NCBI GenBank assembly: GCA_013076295.1
Contig: RQOL01000622.1
Location: 30,135-94,134 of the forward strand
Length of the DNA stretch: 64,000 nt
Direction of reading: 5' to 3'
Source: Sanderia malayensis
Taxonomy: Eukaryota; Cnidaria; Scyphozoa; Semaeostomeae; Pelagiidae
The notes under the pieces are model-generated. The model was not told the DNA's origin, did not search any database, and saw nothing but the letters and a program-made list of their open reading frames with translations. Shown here one piece after another: positions 10,701 through 22,000 of the stretch. Made by a program: the position numbers and the translations under genes. Each line of letters opens with the position of its first letter. Positions within the stretch are counted from its first letter, which is position 1.

Positions 10701-11002
10701 TTTTCCGTTTCTAAAGCAGGTCAGACATATGCACTTTGTTTCTACATCTTTTTTGATTGGCTTTTTATGCTTCAACACACTCTCGGATGCATTTGAATAT
10801 TTCAGGAACGAAGTTGTTGTTTTTTCACTGGTGGCTCTGAGTCGCAATTATTACAGATAATGCTCTTACCATAACCTTCCTCCGTACTTTTTCCACAGAT
10901 GACATGGACTTTCTTTTTGCATGTTTTACATTCATGGGCACCACTGGTTAATTTTTTGCAAATGCAACAGCGCATGTCAGGATCACCTGCAAAGAGGATC
11001 AA
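7734..11002 (-). CDS. hAT/ZNF862-like transposase with C4HC3 zinc finger
   Basis: A 1037-codon minus-strand frame (10847-7734) preceded in another frame by a zinc finger (about 10990-10840) with ligands C-x2-C, HEC-x2-C, VHVIC and IICNNC, i.e. a C4HC3 (PHD-like) order, and an EEGYG signature. A shift in a run of A's (about 10822) separates them; an AG at about 10990 could be the acceptor of a preceding intron. The large frame has a second CxxC (CLTCF), then RNase-H-like landmarks: VSCDKSTPARATNHAIM (about 9620-9570), GTCCDRQYQAAGF (about 9380-9340), WDQSHWMNLAILDVRD and a STRFWTSQYNEF block like the RW segment of ZNF862/KIAA1586-type hAT proteins. The C-terminus has a GMGKGGRESIVESYYSVM motif I cannot place. 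Catalytic assignment and superfamily are tentative; Academ is an alternative. Confidence 0.55.
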
Positions 11003-11289
11003 GGTTACACTCTTTTTTTATAAGAACCAGATAATTTTTGCTGAGGCTCGATGTTCTTAATTTTTTCATTATTTGAGTCTCCAATGTTCTTAAACGTGTT
11101 CTTATTTTAGGCATAGATGGCATAGAAATAATTTTGCAGTAATATTAGATCAGAACTGAAACATTATTTACAGTAGGCTATACATGTACTCAGCTACTTT
11201 ACTACGGCATAATACGTTGTCTTATGAATGACTTTTGTTCAGGAATTGCATGGTTTTGTTTTGTTGAAATGAAAAAATTCATTTTTTAA
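11003..11289. other. unassigned AT-rich stretch
   Basis: No gene seen. It lies between the transposase gene and the next LINE piece and presumably contains that element's 5' end and terminal repeat, which I could not delimit. No match to the TIR of the 724-bp element was found here. Confidence 0.25.
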
Positions 11290-11383
11290 TTTCTCATCCG
11301 AGGCTGAGCATGTTCTAAACTTGTTCTTGCGGAGTTGGAGTCGTGGCTCAGATTCAGGTTCGGATTCTCTGTTGAGTTCGGAT
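11290..11383 (+). mobile_element. LINE (plus strand), fragment 2: end of ORF1
   Basis: A plus-strand frame reads LRSWSRGSDSGSDSLLSSD up to 11383, where the minus-strand LINE begins. Joined across that LINE to 15661, the frame runs a few codons more and stops at a TGA that overlaps the start of the next frame (ATG at 15661-15663), a normal ORF1/ORF2 arrangement. This Ser/Asp-rich tail therefore looks like the C-terminus of the esterase-type ORF1. The left limit is uncertain. Confidence 0.4.
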
Positions 11384-11855
11384 TTCATTTATTCAAATTT
11401 AAACTTTTCAATTACAATATATTATTAGGGATATAAAAATATAATTGGGCAAGTTTAGGGCACTTTAGAGAAAAAAACTCAGAAGAGCTATTGAGCCAAG
11501 TGCCCTTTCCTCAATTTAAACAACAATTTTAATATAAATGAATTGAAATATGTAGCAACAACAGCTAAATTAATTATATTAATTAAAGATAAAAAAGAAG
11601 AATAATGTTAATAAAAAAAAAAGAAAAGATAAAGAATACAAAAATTAATCAAATTTGGAATTAAACGACAAAATTAGGCTAAGAGTTAAGATACTCGTGA
11701 TTATTTAGTATTCGAAATCATAATTATAATTAAGAAATCAAAATTGAAATTAAGATTAAACAAATAAAAGAAAATACCAAAATACAAGTTTTAACTCAAA
11801 TAGTATGATTTTTTTTTTTAATTATGACTATGTACAAAGATAGATATTCAACTGG

Positions 11856-14800
11856 TCAAGCACTGTTTGTTAAAAGCCATGCTTTGTAATTCTTTGCGAA
11901 AGTACGTTTATTTTTGAATTGCCTTAAATCAAAAGGGATATTATTCCAGATTTTAACTCCATTTTTTATAGTGCTTTGATGTTTGGTAATTGTTCGTATC
12001 GCAGGCTGTGCAAACAGACCAGAAGTTGCTTGTCTAGTTCGAATATTATGCCTACTATTTATTAACTGAAAGAGGTTACAAAAATTTTGATCAAGATTCT
12101 TATTAGTAATATCATGCATAAATTTAGCACATTCCATCTTGTGGCAATCATCAAGACTTAAAAGTTTTCATTCATTAAATAGAGGTTGACTGTGGGCCGT
12201 TCTTAATTGAAATGTAATCAACCTTACAGCACGCTTCATGCTTTTTCTTAAAGGATCGAAGACAGACTTATATGTCCCTCCCCAATTTATAATACCATAA
12301 TTGATATGTGGTTGTATAAATGCATTATATATGTTAACAAGTATATTTTTTAGGGCGTGGTGTCTGAGGCGAGCAAATATACCAACGCTTTTGGATATTT
12401 TTAAGTTAGTTTGTTGAATATGGGCCTTCCATGATAACTTGTTATCAATCAAAACTCCTCGATACTTCACACTCTGCGCCTCTGTTAGCTTTTCATTGTT
12501 TATAATAACATTCATTTTTCCGGTTTGGGTTTTGTTTTTAGGAGGGATAGTTAAAAAATTTGATTTTTTTGTATTCAATGATAGTTTATTAGCAATCAGC
12601 CAATCAGAGATTTTTACTAACTCAGTATTGACTTTAGATTCAAGAGATTCTAGATTTTCGTGAGACATAAAAAGGCTGGTATCATCAGCAAAAAGATGAA
12701 AATCGAAACCTTGTGATGAATTTGGTATATCATTTATATAAAGAAGAAAAAGCAAAGGGCCTAAAACACTACCTTGAGGAACACCATACGTTATATTTAA
12801 ACTTTCTGAGAGTTCACCTCCAACGAAGACTCTTTGAGTTCTTTCGCTGAGATGAGATCGAAACCAGTCAAGGGCAATACCCCTAATACCATAATACTCC
12901 AATTTTTGTAAAAGGATTTCATGGTCAACAGTATCAAATGCTTTTGCAAAATCGAGGAAAATACAGCAAGAAGTTTTTTATTTTCAACCGCATCCACAAG
13001 TTTTGTATAAACATCTAGTATTGCAAGAGTTGTAGATTTATTTTTTGGAAAACCAAATTGGTGATTAAAAATTACTTTGTGTGTCTCTAAAAAATTACTA
13101 ACTCGAACATGCATCAGTTTTTAAATGACTTTATTAAAAATTGGAAGAAGTGATATTGGGCGATAATTCGTTACTTCGAGTGGGGAGTTGGCTTTAAAAA
13201 TTGGTATAACCTTAGCATACTTCATAACTTGAGGACAGTAGCCAGTAGTAAATGATTCGTTAATTAGCAAAGTTAACGGGCCAACAATATTATCTCTTAC
13301 CAGCGTAACTAGTTTGATAGGAATATCATAAGCATCAGCTGACTTTTTAGCATCAAGGTTATTAATTACGTCATTAACTTCAAATTCTGTTACAGGGTTT
13401 ATGAAAAGGCTGTTTTGTTGAGGATCGCTCAAATAATCAATGAAATTTTTAGTAGTACTTCCCAATTTATTCACTAGATTCTGCGCTATCCCAGTAAAAA
13501 TTTCATTGAAGTTCTTTGCAACTGTTTTCTGGTTACTTACAATGCTATTACCTATTTTAATGGAAATATCGCATGACTTTTTCTTAAATGTTTTTCCTAA
13601 TAATTCATTAATTCCTTTCCATGTTATTTTAGCATTACTTTTGCATTTTTCAAAATAATCCTTGAAATAATTACATTTACTTTTTCTTATTAAATGATTC
13701 AGCATATCTCCATAATATTTGTAACGCTGGTACCAAAATTTGTCTTTTGACTTCAAAAACCGTTTATATAATTTATTTTTTATAGATATAGATTTTAATA
13801 TTCCTTTTGTGATCCAAGGTTTCTTTTGGAGTTTTGCTTGCCTAATGGAAACCTTTTTTAAAGGGGCATGTTTGTTAATAGAGTTCAGAATGTTGTCTTG
13901 GAAACGTTGAAACTTTTCGTCTATGTCTGTTAATTCACAAGGCAAAAGGTTTGTCGAATTTATATCCGAAGTATAATCGTTTACATTAAATTTACTGAAA
14001 TCACGTTTAAACTGTAGTATGCGTTTACTTTTACTTACTTTGTTATTAATTATAAGAAAGTTAGGCATGTGATCTGAAATTTTGGATATTAAATTACCAC
14101 TCCACGCTTCCTCATTCTCAATAGAGTTTATAAAAATATTATCAATGAGAGTCGGCTTATTATTATCTGTGTATCTTGAAGGTTGTAAGATTACAGGCTG
14201 CAGAAAATTAGCAAATGTTATGTTAAGAAACTCTTCTACACTAGGTCGTTTATCGTGTGCGAGTAGATCAAGATTAAAATCACCAGAAACCATGATTGGT
14301 TTTTTTTCTTTCATTAATTTTTTCAGTGTAGCGTTGAGATATTCTAAAAATTGAGCAGCGTCTCTGCAGGGATGATTATAAATAACCCCCGAAAGAACAT
14401 TTGGGCCATTTGTGTTATTTATTTCCACCCATTTTGCCTCAAATTCACATTTTTCAGATTTAAGGGAATTTCCAAGGTCATTTCTAGCCTGAAAATAGAG
14501 ACTATCTTTGATGAAAAAACCACACCCACCACTTTTACTATTGCCTTGAATGCCAACATACGAATGAAAACCTGGGATGATAAGATTTTTAAAGCGGGCA
14601 TCATTAGATTTAACATGCCACGTTTCACTTAGTGCTCTAATGTCCAAGTCTAAATTTAGATCTAGTAAGAGGCTTTCCAGCTTATCAAAGTTGCCTAATA
14701 ATGATGAGATGTTAGTGTGTAAGAGACTGAATCTGTCCTTGCCAGATAAGCTAATATTCTTAATAAGTTTATGAAACTTGTGATTGGAATAGTAATCAAA

Positions 14801-15480
14801 ATTGTTATGAAAATTTACATGATTGTCTATATCATTGTCATGCAGTGCATCGTGTTCAGAAAGATTTAATTTGCATAGTTCTAACTTTTCCAGAAGTTGA
14901 TAGTCGTTGACGTCAATGCACAATTTTTGACAGGGGAATGTGAAATTTGAGTTGAAAGTTAGGTCAAGCAATTCATTCGTCTCTAACATGGTAAAAGAAA
15001 ATTGGTCATGACAGCATTGACGACAGCTCCAATATTTAAGATCCTTTGAGAAGTTGGCCGACTCCCAGGGTTGGAGACGGTAACATCTTTGATGAATCAG
15101 ACAATTGCAAATTTGGCAAGGAATAGATTTAGTAACGTCACGAACCTTCTTGTTGCAGACAGAGCAATTCCGTTCAAAGTCTAAAATATTAAGGGGATTA
15201 GATGTTTTTCCGCTTTTGACTGACCAATAAGATGAGTTATGAAGCAAATTTAACTATTGTTTGTAAGGGATTGGAAAGGGAGTGAACCTTTTAAACAAAT
15301 AGCACAAAACCATGAAAGACTTTTATCCAACAAAAAGGATTGAAATTGATTTTTTGTTAATGATGAACAATTGAAATGAAACCAGGAATCACATAAATCG
15401 CAACAGATAGAAGGGTGATCGTCGTGAACGACTCTTAGACATTTTGGATTCGGACAAATAAAATCTAGTAAATTACTCAC
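11856..15480 (-). pseudogene. LINE ORF2: PHD-like fingers, APE endonuclease, reverse transcriptase
   Basis: Frames in order on the minus strand. 15480-15250 is a PHD-like finger (CPNPKC, CCDLC, WFHFNC, WFCAIC). After a stop and frame change, 15247-13121 has a second Cys/His finger (CSVC, CQIC, HQRC, CRQC), APE endonuclease motifs (HTNISSL, ALSETW, VSGDFNLD, SDHMP) and the start of RT (NYRPISLLPIF). 13114-12797 continues RT with FNHQFGFPKNKST. 12902-12168 has YGVPQGSVLGPLLF and FADDTSL, the RT active site. 12137-11856 is the C-terminal tail. At least three frameshifts and one stop make it inactive. The motifs fit CR1/L2/Jockey-group RTs. The plus-strand LINE carries a different ORF1 type, so these are two distinct families. 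Confidence 0.8.
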
Positions 15481-15660
15481 TAAGTTTGTTTAAGTCTACG
15501 ACTGAGTTGATACGGATAGGGTGACTATTTTCATTACGGCGAATGAAAATAGTTCCCTTTTTACTCCAGACAAATTTAAAATTGTAATCATCTTTTTTAA
15601 GCTTTAATTCTCTAAGTAAAGCCTTACGCTTAGCAGTAAGACTCTTGTTGATAAGATCCG
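15473..15660 (-). pseudogene. LINE ORF1 C-terminus, FP-like domain
   Basis: About 60 codons: LINKSLTAKRKALLREL, then YNFKFVWSKKGTIFIRR, then INSVVDLNKL and a stop at 15473-15475. The pattern (Lys-rich helix, Y-x-F-x-W-x-K-x-G-x-I-F-x-R-R, final V-x-D-L-x-x-L) matches the FP-like C-terminal domain in ORF1 proteins of CR1-type LINEs and in baculovirus FP proteins. The stop overlaps the first codons of the ORF2 frame by a few bases. Everything N-terminal is gone because the element is 5'-truncated. Confidence 0.55.
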
Positions 15661-16268
15661 ATGCAGAGTCAGGGCCCTCATCCGGGCACTGACTCTGCAT
15701 TGGATTCAAATTCAAATTTGAATGATGGGCCTAATGCGAATGCACAACTTAAAATTTTAAGAATCAAAAACAAAGAACGCATTATCTTGGGGTATCTGAA
15801 CATAAACTCAACAAGGAATAAATTTGAGGCACGTAAAGAAATATTTTCACCATATATAGATATACTTATGATTGCAGAAACAAAAATTGACGAATCGTTT
15901 TCAAAAGAACAATTTCGTCTTGAAGGGTACGAAGATCCATACCGCTTAGACAGAAATTGTCATGGGGGTGGACTGTTGATATACGTAAAATCAGGTATAC
16001 CCACCAAAGAGCTAAAATCGTTTAAATTTGATAAAGGTATTGAATGTGTAGGCTTCGAAATAAATTTGCGTAAAAAAAAATGGGCAATCTTTTCAATCTA
16101 TCGTCCACCCACTCAAAACCAAAAATATTTTTTGACCAAATGGGGAAAGCTTACGACCACTACAGTGAAAAATATGAAAATGTTGTGTTTATGGGTGATT
16201 TTAACTAAGAAGAAAGTGAAGAAGGGGTCAATAATTTTATGAATTGTTTGGGTCTAAAGAATCTAGTA
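15661..16268 (+). mobile_element. LINE (plus strand), fragment 3: ORF2 start and endonuclease
   Basis: ATG at 15661 opens MQSQGPHPGTDSALD and leads to the APE-type endonuclease: GYLNINSTRNKF (about 15790), IAETKIDESF (about 15870), RLDRNCHGGGLLIY (about 15940) and, after a small frame change near 16140, FMGDFN, where a stop follows at once. It breaks off after LGLKNLV at about 16268. The missing EN segment with CIDLIITN and GLSDFHNM resumes at 25055. The ATGCAGAGTCAG…CTGACTCTGCAT inverted pair at 15660-15700 is part of this ORF2 start. Confidence 0.7.
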
Positions 16269-17566
16269 CCAGCAATAGTAAACACTAAATGCCCCTCACC
16301 ATTATAAGCATCATGAAAAAATTGGTAGGAAATACGGGAGAGAAGGAAACAAGAAATAAAATGTCTCGGATATTGCAATATAAATGTAAACAAATTCAAT
16401 AGAAAAATATATGAAAATGTATAAAGAGTACCGAGTGGCTCAAAAAAATATCCGTGTTTGAAAAATTGTAATAAGTCAATGTCGGCATGTCAGGGCCAAT
16501 TTAAAAATTTTGGATTTGTGGAGTAGTATAAAAGGTAAAGTCAGTCAATGGCATATTAATGTTTCAATAATATTTTAAAATTTTGTATAGATTAAGATTT
16601 AAATAGTGTCTAATTTTGGTGTATGGCATAACTTAAGTATAAAAATACAAAAATAACAACGTTGCTTTTATGTTCTCATTTCCCAAAATTTTCATTAATA
16701 TGACTTTGAAATGCCAGGTAACAGTTGTTGTTGCTCCTTGGTAATTTACCATAAAATAATATCATTAAAAACATTTTTAACTCTCCAAAAAAAATGTATG
16801 TACCAAAAGCAGGGTTTTGAAAGTGTTATTAGATGTTACATCGCAGTTAAAAGCAAATTTTTAATTCCAAAAATGCATTACCCAACAAATAAAAAATTAT
16901 GAGTAACTATAAATTCAAATTTTCACGAATTATCAAACAGCAATGCTATTTTCTGAGCCACCTATTATATAACATACATGTAAAGCTATTACTGGATTGT
17001 GGTAGCAGCTATCCACATTTTTCGAAATGTGTATTATATAAGAACGATGTAAAAACAGTTTTAGAAGAATCATGGAGTAAATTTGTTTGAGTATAGATAC
17101 TTTGTTATTAAGAGGCTTTCTTTAAATGCGAGTATCTGCTGTATTATAAAGCAAACAATATAGAAATTTTTGTATACAATTAAGAAAATTTAAAAAAACA
17201 TGGTACAAAACAGGGTTGTCGTAGATGCTCATGGCCAAAAAGGCAAATTTTAAAAAAATAATAGGAATGATGAAATATGCATGTCTGACAATTTCAGAAC
17301 AGTACCCAATGGCAAAGAGAGCTCAAATTTATGGATTTAATTGTCAAGATTCATTTTTGCACTATATATAATTTGCTATTTAACTTCAATAAAAGTGATG
17401 TTTAGAGAAAGTTGAAAATCATTTTTTTTAGTTATTACTGTAAAAAGGCAAATTTGGGGGAACTTAGCATTAAAAACACCAACTGGCAACCCTGGAACAG
17501 AACATGGAACAAAATCTAATTAAGCACAAGTACGTATGATGAGTTAAGTTTTTGAAATATTTTTGT

Positions 17567-18857
17567 CTATTTTTGTTCATGTTTTTTGAAGGAAAGAATT
17601 ACCTTCTTCACATTAACTTCAATGTCAACTTCTTGCAGGGAGAGAATAGCTTCCTCAAGAGCAGCAGTATCAAGTTTCATGTCTTCACCAAAGTAATCAA
17701 TTACAGCTTTCGGAAAAGCAGTTAATACATACTGTTTTCCACCAGAGTTCTCTACAGTTATTTCCACTGTAAATGTCTTTGGGCATCTTTCAATAAGCAT
17801 CTTTCGCTTGCACACATTGCATGTTGCAACCTTTTGGCCAGGATAAGGAGTGAGTTTCTTCTTACAACTGATGTTGATGCATGTTTCAAATGCATCTATC
17901 TTCACACACTGCACTGTTGGGCAACAGATAATATCTGGCTGTTCAGTGGCACTGATTTGGCTCCAATCGATACAAGGAAATTTGCTGTCACAATCAGACA
18001 CTTGAGTAGAAATAGTAGTTGTAAGTTTAATCCCATTGAAATCTTGTCGGATCACATCTGTGAATCGAAGAGGTATGTCTTCCTGAACTTCGTCAACTAA
18101 GTTCTCCCAAACAGAAATTGTTATGTAGCCTGTTCCATCTGCCAGTGTGGCATCTCGAACAGTCTTCTGTGTACGAGTGGCACCAACAAAAACTGTTCTT
18201 CCTTCCTGTTTCCACTTCAGTTTTCCTTCCACAGCAAAAGAGCCTTGAACTGGCTCATTTAGAATGCTGCTTACATTCACAGGGACCAGAGGTTGGTAAT
18301 GGAAAGGAAGTCTTTCCGCATCCACCATAGTGCTTCCTGTGTTGCCATTAAAAAATGGCATGCTGCCATTTGAGTTTGAGAGATGTTCCAACTTAACAGG
18401 ACTCTTGCCTTCCAACTTTTCCAAAAAGATGTTACGTTTTGCTGCATTGTTTTCCATGATTCTTACTTTTGTCAATGACATATCTTCGGTTTGAAGTTGT
18501 ACATCAAAGTAACGATTCTTGCGTGATGATACTTTAGACGGGGAAACAGAGGCAATGTAGCCAACAATATCTGGAATACAATTTAAGAATATGTTAAAGG
18601 ATTTGCATGTTTTATTTGAATCCTTCAGGTTGATTTATAAAAATTTAAAATGTTTAAGAAAAGAACAATACTGTATGTTCAATAAAAAATAGTTTATGGT
18701 TGTGAGCAAACATACACTTGCAAATGTGCAAAATGTTTAAGATATGAAAAACTGGATCCCTGAAAGTAATGTTAATAAACATTTTCAGTGATCAAATTTT
18801 TCACTTGGAAAATATTGTAAAAAATGACTTACCATTTTGTTCAGAACCAGAAGCCAT
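17567..18857 (-). CDS. RPA1-like single-strand DNA-binding protein of Helitron (2 exons)
   Basis: Exon 1 is 18857-18833 (MASGSEQN plus one base) with donor GTAAGT; the intron is 18832-18571 (262 bp) ending TTCCAG; exon 2 is 18570-17567. The joined codon (GAT) keeps the frame, so the gene appears intact at about 342 residues. Exon 2 opens with DIVGYIASVSPSK and YFDVQLQTED, an OB-fold of the RPA70 type; WKQEGRTVFVGATRTQKTVRD and WENLVDEV suggest a second OB-fold. A zinc ribbon C-x4-C-x14-C-x2-C (CINISC…CNVC) matches the RPA70 DBD-C zinc site. Animal and plant Helitrons are known to carry RPA-like genes, thought to protect single-stranded transposition intermediates. It lies 150 bp downstream of the replicase gene on the same strand. 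Confidence 0.8.
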
Positions 18858-19005
18858 GATTTGAAACTAAAAATAAAGAAATATAACTGGTGATTAAAAT
18901 GGGCAAGTATATCCATTTGGCCAATATGAAATTCTAATGTATAGCATTAAATAAGAAATTATAAAACTAATGGCAATAATCAATTGTAAATTATGTAGTT
19001 ATGTG

Positions 19006-22000
19006 TCACTTTATGGTTTTAAAATTCTGTTCAGTAAGTAAAGCAAGGCTATTTAGTCTAGTTTCTTCTTGCAACCTAAACTTAAAATTCTTATTCTTTG
19101 TCACAGCTTGTAGTCTTTCAAGTGACATTGGCTCTACAACAAGATCATGCAATTGACGAACACGAGAAATTGCAACATATGCAAGTCCAGCAACTGATTC
19201 TTGTTTACCCAAGTCAATTCGCACTTTATCAAGGGTTAAGCCCTGTGACTTGTGGATTGTCATTGCATAGCATAACTTTAATGGAAGCTGTTGCCTTTCA
19301 ATGCTGCTATTTCTGTCATTAGCCTGAGCAGTAATTGGCACAATAGGAACACAATTTTTAAGTGTTGGAGAGAAACTTGGTCCATTGTATTTATGAAACT
19401 GTACCATAACAGCAATCGGTAAACTCGGAGGTGAGCTATTCTCACCATAAATGATATCTTTAACTATTCCCATGCTACCATTGCATAAGCCTTTTCTAAT
19501 CCAAAGATTTCTTATTAACATAACTGGAGCACCTTTTGCTAAATGAATGACTGGCTGTAAACCAATAAACTCTTCACTGGACAATTTTGAGGCAGATTCT
19601 GTACTATGTCTTGCTTTGATAGCTATTATTGGGTTTGTTCCTTGCTTTAATTTATCAATGTTATGTTGCGCAACTACTTCATTTCCAAAAGCAAGTTTTA
19701 TGTCAAATTGCTCCAAGTAAGATGAATCCATTAAATATGGATTTCTGCTCAGTAGCAATTGCCAATCTGCCTTTGTTGATTGGCCATCTCTCAGTCTTAT
19801 AAGTAAATGTCTAAAGTGCTCTTGAGAATCAGATATAGCCCTTTGATTTTGCTGTAGTTTTACCACAGTATTAAACTGATAATAACTGGAGAAACCTTTG
19901 ACTGCAATTTCACCATCAGGCAATTTATGATAAAGTGGCTTGTCACCAATAGGAGGTAGTTGTGCAATGTCACCCACTAAAATCACAGACAAACCACCAA
20001 ATGGTTTGTCATTCTGAACTTTTCCTTGTTGACATCGTCTGTCAATCCATCCAAACATTCTTTGGCCAATAACGGAAAACTCATCTATGATAATATATCT
20101 AATGTCTTTCAAAGCATTTTGTAACTCTGCAAGCTTTGGACCCTTGAGATCACATTGAGATCTCCCCTGTATGGGTAAGTGAAACATGCTATGTAATGTT
20201 TGACCTTGAATATTAAAAGCAGCAATTCCAAAAAGGAACAAACAATGCATTTTTCAAAAAGTAAATTTCTAATGCAGTCTATAAGAAAACTTTTTCCAGA
20301 TCCAGCTTGTCCTGTGATTATCATCAAAAGCTGGTCACTTGATTGCAAAGCATTGTGATGGTGAACAATGTCAAAAGCAATTCTTTGGTGGCTGCTTAAT
20401 AAGTGTGCCTTTGGCACTTTGTGAGACTCAGGCATGCTATTAGTGACAGATGTTACTTGACGCTCAATCCAAAATGGCATGCTCATAATCTGCTCTTGGG
20501 TATAATTACTACGTGATTCTTGTAAATGTTTTCTCAGTTCCGAATCAAGATTGCTATTTATTTCTAAACTTTTAGCCATTTCAGCAACATACATCCATTC
20601 TTCACGCTGAATAGAAGTGTCTGCTTCGATGAAATCATCAGTCGAGTTTTCAGAAGAAATAACTGTATTTTGAAGTTCTTGTTTCCAGTGTGGAACAAGC
20701 TGTTGACCTAAATTGCTTAGAAGGAAATCATGCCAATGCGATATAAATGAATCATGAGATTCAACTTCATTTGACCAGCAATCAGAAACACAATTTACCC
20801 AGGGTTTATACTTAATTAACTGGTATTTGCAAAAAAGACCGTAATTGTTGCTGTTTGGGCTTGAAGAATACCTTGGTATTGTCCTTACAACAACATTGGT
20901 TTTTCTCTTTGTCAGGTTTCCATTCATTGCTGAATAATTGGAAATGAATGTTATAAAGTTGCAATCAGCTAGACTCTCATCCAAATGACACCTCTGTGCA
21001 TACTGATCCAAATATGATGGTTGCGTTTGAATATCATGATCAAGTTGCAATCTTTGTGTCCCATCTAATGATACTGTGATTACTTGAAACGATGAGCTAT
21101 GAAGCTTCAAGCCAAGGATTTGATGCATTACCTCCTGTATGCCCATGTCTCGTTGACCCACAGACTTTATCATTAAACGTCTGACAGTAGTTTTAGGATT
21201 TGATTCTGGTGATAAATTACTAACAACTGCCACAAAGGCATCTCTAACAACAGTAGACATTTTCTCTCCCTTTGAAGCATACTTTGCTAAATATTCTATG
21301 CAGGCATGATAATCTATTATTAACTGGATATCACAGTTAGCTCTCCATCCTTGTAGTTGTAACCTTTGATGCCTGTTTAACCTGGGATCATTTCTTTTCC
21401 CAATAATAACAGCTTTATATTTATCACTGCTTGTTGAATTTGTATGAACTTTCTCATACATAATATGTGTTTGTTCGCAAATTTCATATGGAAAGCTAAA
21501 TCTACACTTTTGAGCACCACTGCTATCCTCTTTCAAACAATAAGCAGAATTGCATTTTGTGTGCCTTTGTACAATATTGACTAAATTTGCATAGTCACTG
21601 TCAAATTCATGTTTTGCTAAATTATGATAGTATCTTTTACATGGATGAATATCGGGTTTTGAAAAATCATTAGGATCAATTGGATTGCAAGTTGAAATTA
21701 AATGATCATAATATTTGCATATAGTAGCTTCAGCTTGATATCCATCATCAATTTTCTGCTTAATTTGCTCTGACCGATTGTCATCTGTCAAGTCAGAGTT
21801 AAACATTTCATTAGCTAAGTGCCCATCCAGTGCAATTTTTGATAATTCACAGAGGGCTGGGTCATTTTTGAGTTTTGCTATTCCATGACAATGAATTGAA
21901 CCTCTTTGGAGAGCAAATTCATATCGAAACCAGTGCCACTCAGCGCCTAAGCAGCCATATAGCCAATGTTTAACAAATGATTCTACTCTCTCAGTGAAAA

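Larger units (their letters stand above)
11384..15661 (-). mobile_element. LINE (minus strand), 5'-truncated, inserted in the plus-strand LINE
   Basis: It starts (5' end) at about 15661 within the last part of ORF1 and ends near 11384 after an AT-rich 3' UTR (11855-11384) containing GGGCACTTGGCTCAATAGC and a complementary AAGTGCCC, a possible 3' stem. The flanks CGGAT (11379-11383) and CCGAT (15657-15661) may be a mutated target duplication; removing the element restores a sensible ORF1/ORF2 junction of the plus-strand LINE. The coding order (FP-like ORF1 tail, PHD-like fingers, APE endonuclease, reverse transcriptase) suits a CR1-like clade. Confidence 0.65.

Noticed and set aside
15660..15700. 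Palindrome as a stand-alone cruciform or terminator
   Set aside because: It is explained as the ORF2 start of the plus-strand LINE next to the end of the minus-strand LINE.
16265..16268. CTAG as the definite Helitron 3' end
   Set aside because: The flanking base does not fit A/T insertion, and CTAG also fits the LINE coding sequence (Leu-Val).
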